Made by a program: the position numbers and the translations under genes. Of a stretch of 14,621 nucleotides of DNA, positions 13,291 through 14,621 are shown one piece after another (the stretch's first letter is position 1; every line of letters starts with the position of its first letter). Source of the DNA: Bacillota bacterium. GTDB taxonomy: Bacteria; Bacillota; Clostridia; Acetivibrionales; DSM-1351. Under the pieces are notes generated by a model, which was not told where the DNA came from, made no database searches, and saw only the letters and a list, made by a program, of their open reading frames with translations. The stretch is from NCBI GenBank assembly GCA_023436515.1, contig JAEZIV010000293.1:1-14621 (forward strand), written 5' to 3'.

Positions 13291-14621
13291 ATGTATACTC
13301 CCGAAAGTAAATATCAGAGAAGAGTTGACGCATACGGTAAAAGGCATGAAACCTTAAGCCGCAGTTGCAATTTAATAGGTAACATAAAACTACTGGTATT
13401 TTTCGCCGGGGCTGCACTGATTATTGGTTTATTCTTATTGAAGCAGTACATTTTATTGGCTTCAGCACTTGTAATTCTGGCATCAGGATACATTTATTTA
13501 TCCAGTATTCATAGCAAGCAGATAAAACGTAGAAGCTATGCCCAGGCAATGCTGCAGATTAATACTTTATGCCTTAAACGCGCAAAAGGCCAATGGACAA
13601 CTTTTACCGACACAGGTAAAGAGTTTGAAGACTCAGAGAATAATTATACCTATGACCTGGATCTTTTCGGCAATGGCTCACTTTTTCAAATGTTAAATAT
13701 GACTACCACTTATTCCGGCAGAAACAGCTTGGCAAATATGTTTCTTAAGCCTTTAGAGAGTTCAGAGGATATAGTAAACAGACAGGAGGCCGTGAAGGAG
13801 CTTGCAAGAAAGCTCTATTTCAGGCACCGCATATATTCAAGTGCTCTCATTACAGGCAAAAGTATAGTACTGCCTGATACAGATACAAAGGGCAAAAAGC
13901 ATACAAAAGCGCTGAACGATACCATCGAGAAGCTAGATGATGTCTTTAACTGGGCCAAGGAGGAAACCAAGCTGTATTCCGAAGGCTGGTTTAGATTTCT
14001 TATTACTGCTCTTCCTGTTACGACAATAATTATTACCGTTTTATCTTTATATAAAATCCTTCCCTTTTATTTGCCCATAGCAGGTTTTGTAATTCAGTTC
14101 TTAATGCTTGGCTACAAAATTAACTTCAGAAATAAAAGCTTTGAGCTGGTGGAGAAGTATTCGGATACTCTTAAGGTATACGGCTTGCTGCTTAAGAAGT
14201 TTGAGACAGAAAGCTTTGCGAGCCCTCATATGCTCAACCTCAAAAAGTCTCTTCATGGAGAAGCCAAGCTTCCTGCCTGGAGGCAGATAGAAAAGCTCTC
14301 GAGGCTGTGGGACATCATAGCCAATAGATATAACTTTCTTCATATCGTGATTAATACCATAACCTTATGGGATTTCCACTGCATGGTTGCGTTGGAAGGC
14401 TGGAAGCAGGTCAGCGGTAAATATGTTGAAAGGTGGTTTGAGGCTATTGGTGAGGTTGAGGCCTTAAGCAGTCTTTCCATCATGTGCCATGACAATCCCG
14501 AGTATATTATGCCCAAGGTTTCTGAAAAGGAGAAAACCGGAATCGTTGCACAGGAGCTTGGTCATCCTCTGTTGACAAAAGGCAGAAGGTGCAACGATAT
14601 CACTATTGAGCAGGGGCAGCC
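13291..14621 (+). CDS. Membrane-anchored MutS-family protein, 3' partial
   Basis: The frame is open from ATG 13291 to the window end (443 whole codons). It matches the clostridial MutS-like proteins that carry a core/lever domain and ABC-type ATPase but no mismatch-recognition domain. Two membrane helices lie near residues 32-50 and 52-71, and two more near 234-255 and 258-275. The MutS core signature is clear at 122-180 (DLDLFGNGSLFQMLN, SGRNSLANMF, RQEAVKEL). The last residues (LGHPLL, then NDITIEQGQP) are the strand that immediately precedes Walker A (G-x-N-x-x-GKS-T) in MutS ATPases, so the ATPase lies just beyond the edge. GGAGG (13281-13285), 5 nt before the ATG, and the 13-nt gap after the TraB-like gene show an operon. 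A role in DNA repair is not established for such membrane forms, and replication-error correction is unlikely. Confidence 0.88.
   Translation, partial: MYTPESKYQRRVDAYGKRHETLSRSCNLIGNIKLLVFFAGAALIIGLFLLKQYILLASALVILASGYIYLSSIHSKQIKRRSYAQAMLQINTLCLKRAKGQWTTFTDTGKEFEDSENNYTYDLDLFGNGSLFQMLNMTTTYSGRNSLANMFLKPLESSEDIVNRQEAVKELARKLYFRHRIYSSALITGKSIVLPDTDTKGKKHTKALNDTIEKLDDVFNWAKEETKLYSEGWFRFLITALPVTTIIITVLSLYKILPFYLPIAGFVIQFLMLGYKINFRNKSFELVEKYSDTLKVYGLLLKKFETESFASPHMLNLKKSLHGEAKLPAWRQIEKLSRLWDIIANRYNFLHIVINTITLWDFHCMVALEGWKQVSGKYVERWFEAIGEVEALSSLSIMCHDNPEYIMPKVSEKEKTGIVAQELGHPLLTKGRRCNDITIEQGQ

Overview
The window reads as chromosomal DNA of an AT-rich, Gram-positive anaerobe of the Clostridia. 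Ruminiclostridium/Clostridium cellulolyticum-like bacteria are my best guess. This rests on purine-rich GGAG/GGAGG ribosome sites, TTGACN-17-TATAAT type promoters, U-tailed hairpin terminators and family content (split methionine-synthase modules, a membrane MutS-like protein, a TraB/PrgY protein). All credible genes lie on the + strand. I see no transposase, integrase, phage gene, tRNA, rRNA or CRISPR. The content is mostly housekeeping, and the most unusual material is between the genes.

Layout. 1-686: 3' part of a short-chain dehydrogenase. 687-860: promoter and leader. 861-2276: phosphomannomutase/phosphoglucomutase, followed by a strong terminator (2326-2368). 2514-2828: a small cupin of the PpnP nucleoside phosphorylase family with its own promoter. 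2829-3232: a gene-free stretch with six tandem copies of a ~25-bp unit built on the palindrome TTGTACC-N2/3-GGTACAA, then a small hairpin, a terminator and the promoter of the next operon. 3233-6416: a cell-wall operon of a membrane-anchored FHA protein, a FtsW/RodA/SpoVE-type glycosyltransferase and a class B penicillin-binding protein; the last two overlap. 6417-6616: a spacer with a strong promoter. 6617-9176: a one-carbon/methionine operon, a homocysteine methyltransferase-MTHFR fusion followed 1 nt later by a methyltetrahydrofolate:corrinoid methyltransferase-like protein. 9177-9315: promoter and a leader that can fold in two ways. 9316-11807: a long-chain acyl-CoA ligase and an inositol-monophosphatase-family enzyme, closed by a terminator (11821-11852). 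11853-11960: promoter. 11961-14621: a TraB/PrgY membrane protein with an unusual Asn/Ile/Glu repeat tail, then a membrane-anchored MutS-family protein cut off by the window just before the expected Walker A motif.

How the genes fit together. FHA, FtsW/RodA and PBP form a peptidoglycan synthase pair (glycosyltransferase plus transpeptidase) with a phosphothreonine-reading partner, which suggests Ser/Thr-kinase control. The 6.6-9.2 kb pair supplies the homocysteine, MTHFR and folate modules for making methionine from methylene-THF, but no cobalamin-binding module is encoded here; a corrinoid carrier would have to come from elsewhere. The most noteworthy non-coding signals are the tandem palindrome array, the recurrence of its half-site around the methionine-operon promoter, and the leader structures before the acyl-CoA ligase and the ftsW-like gene. 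All functional statements are from sequence reading only; no database search or folding program was run.
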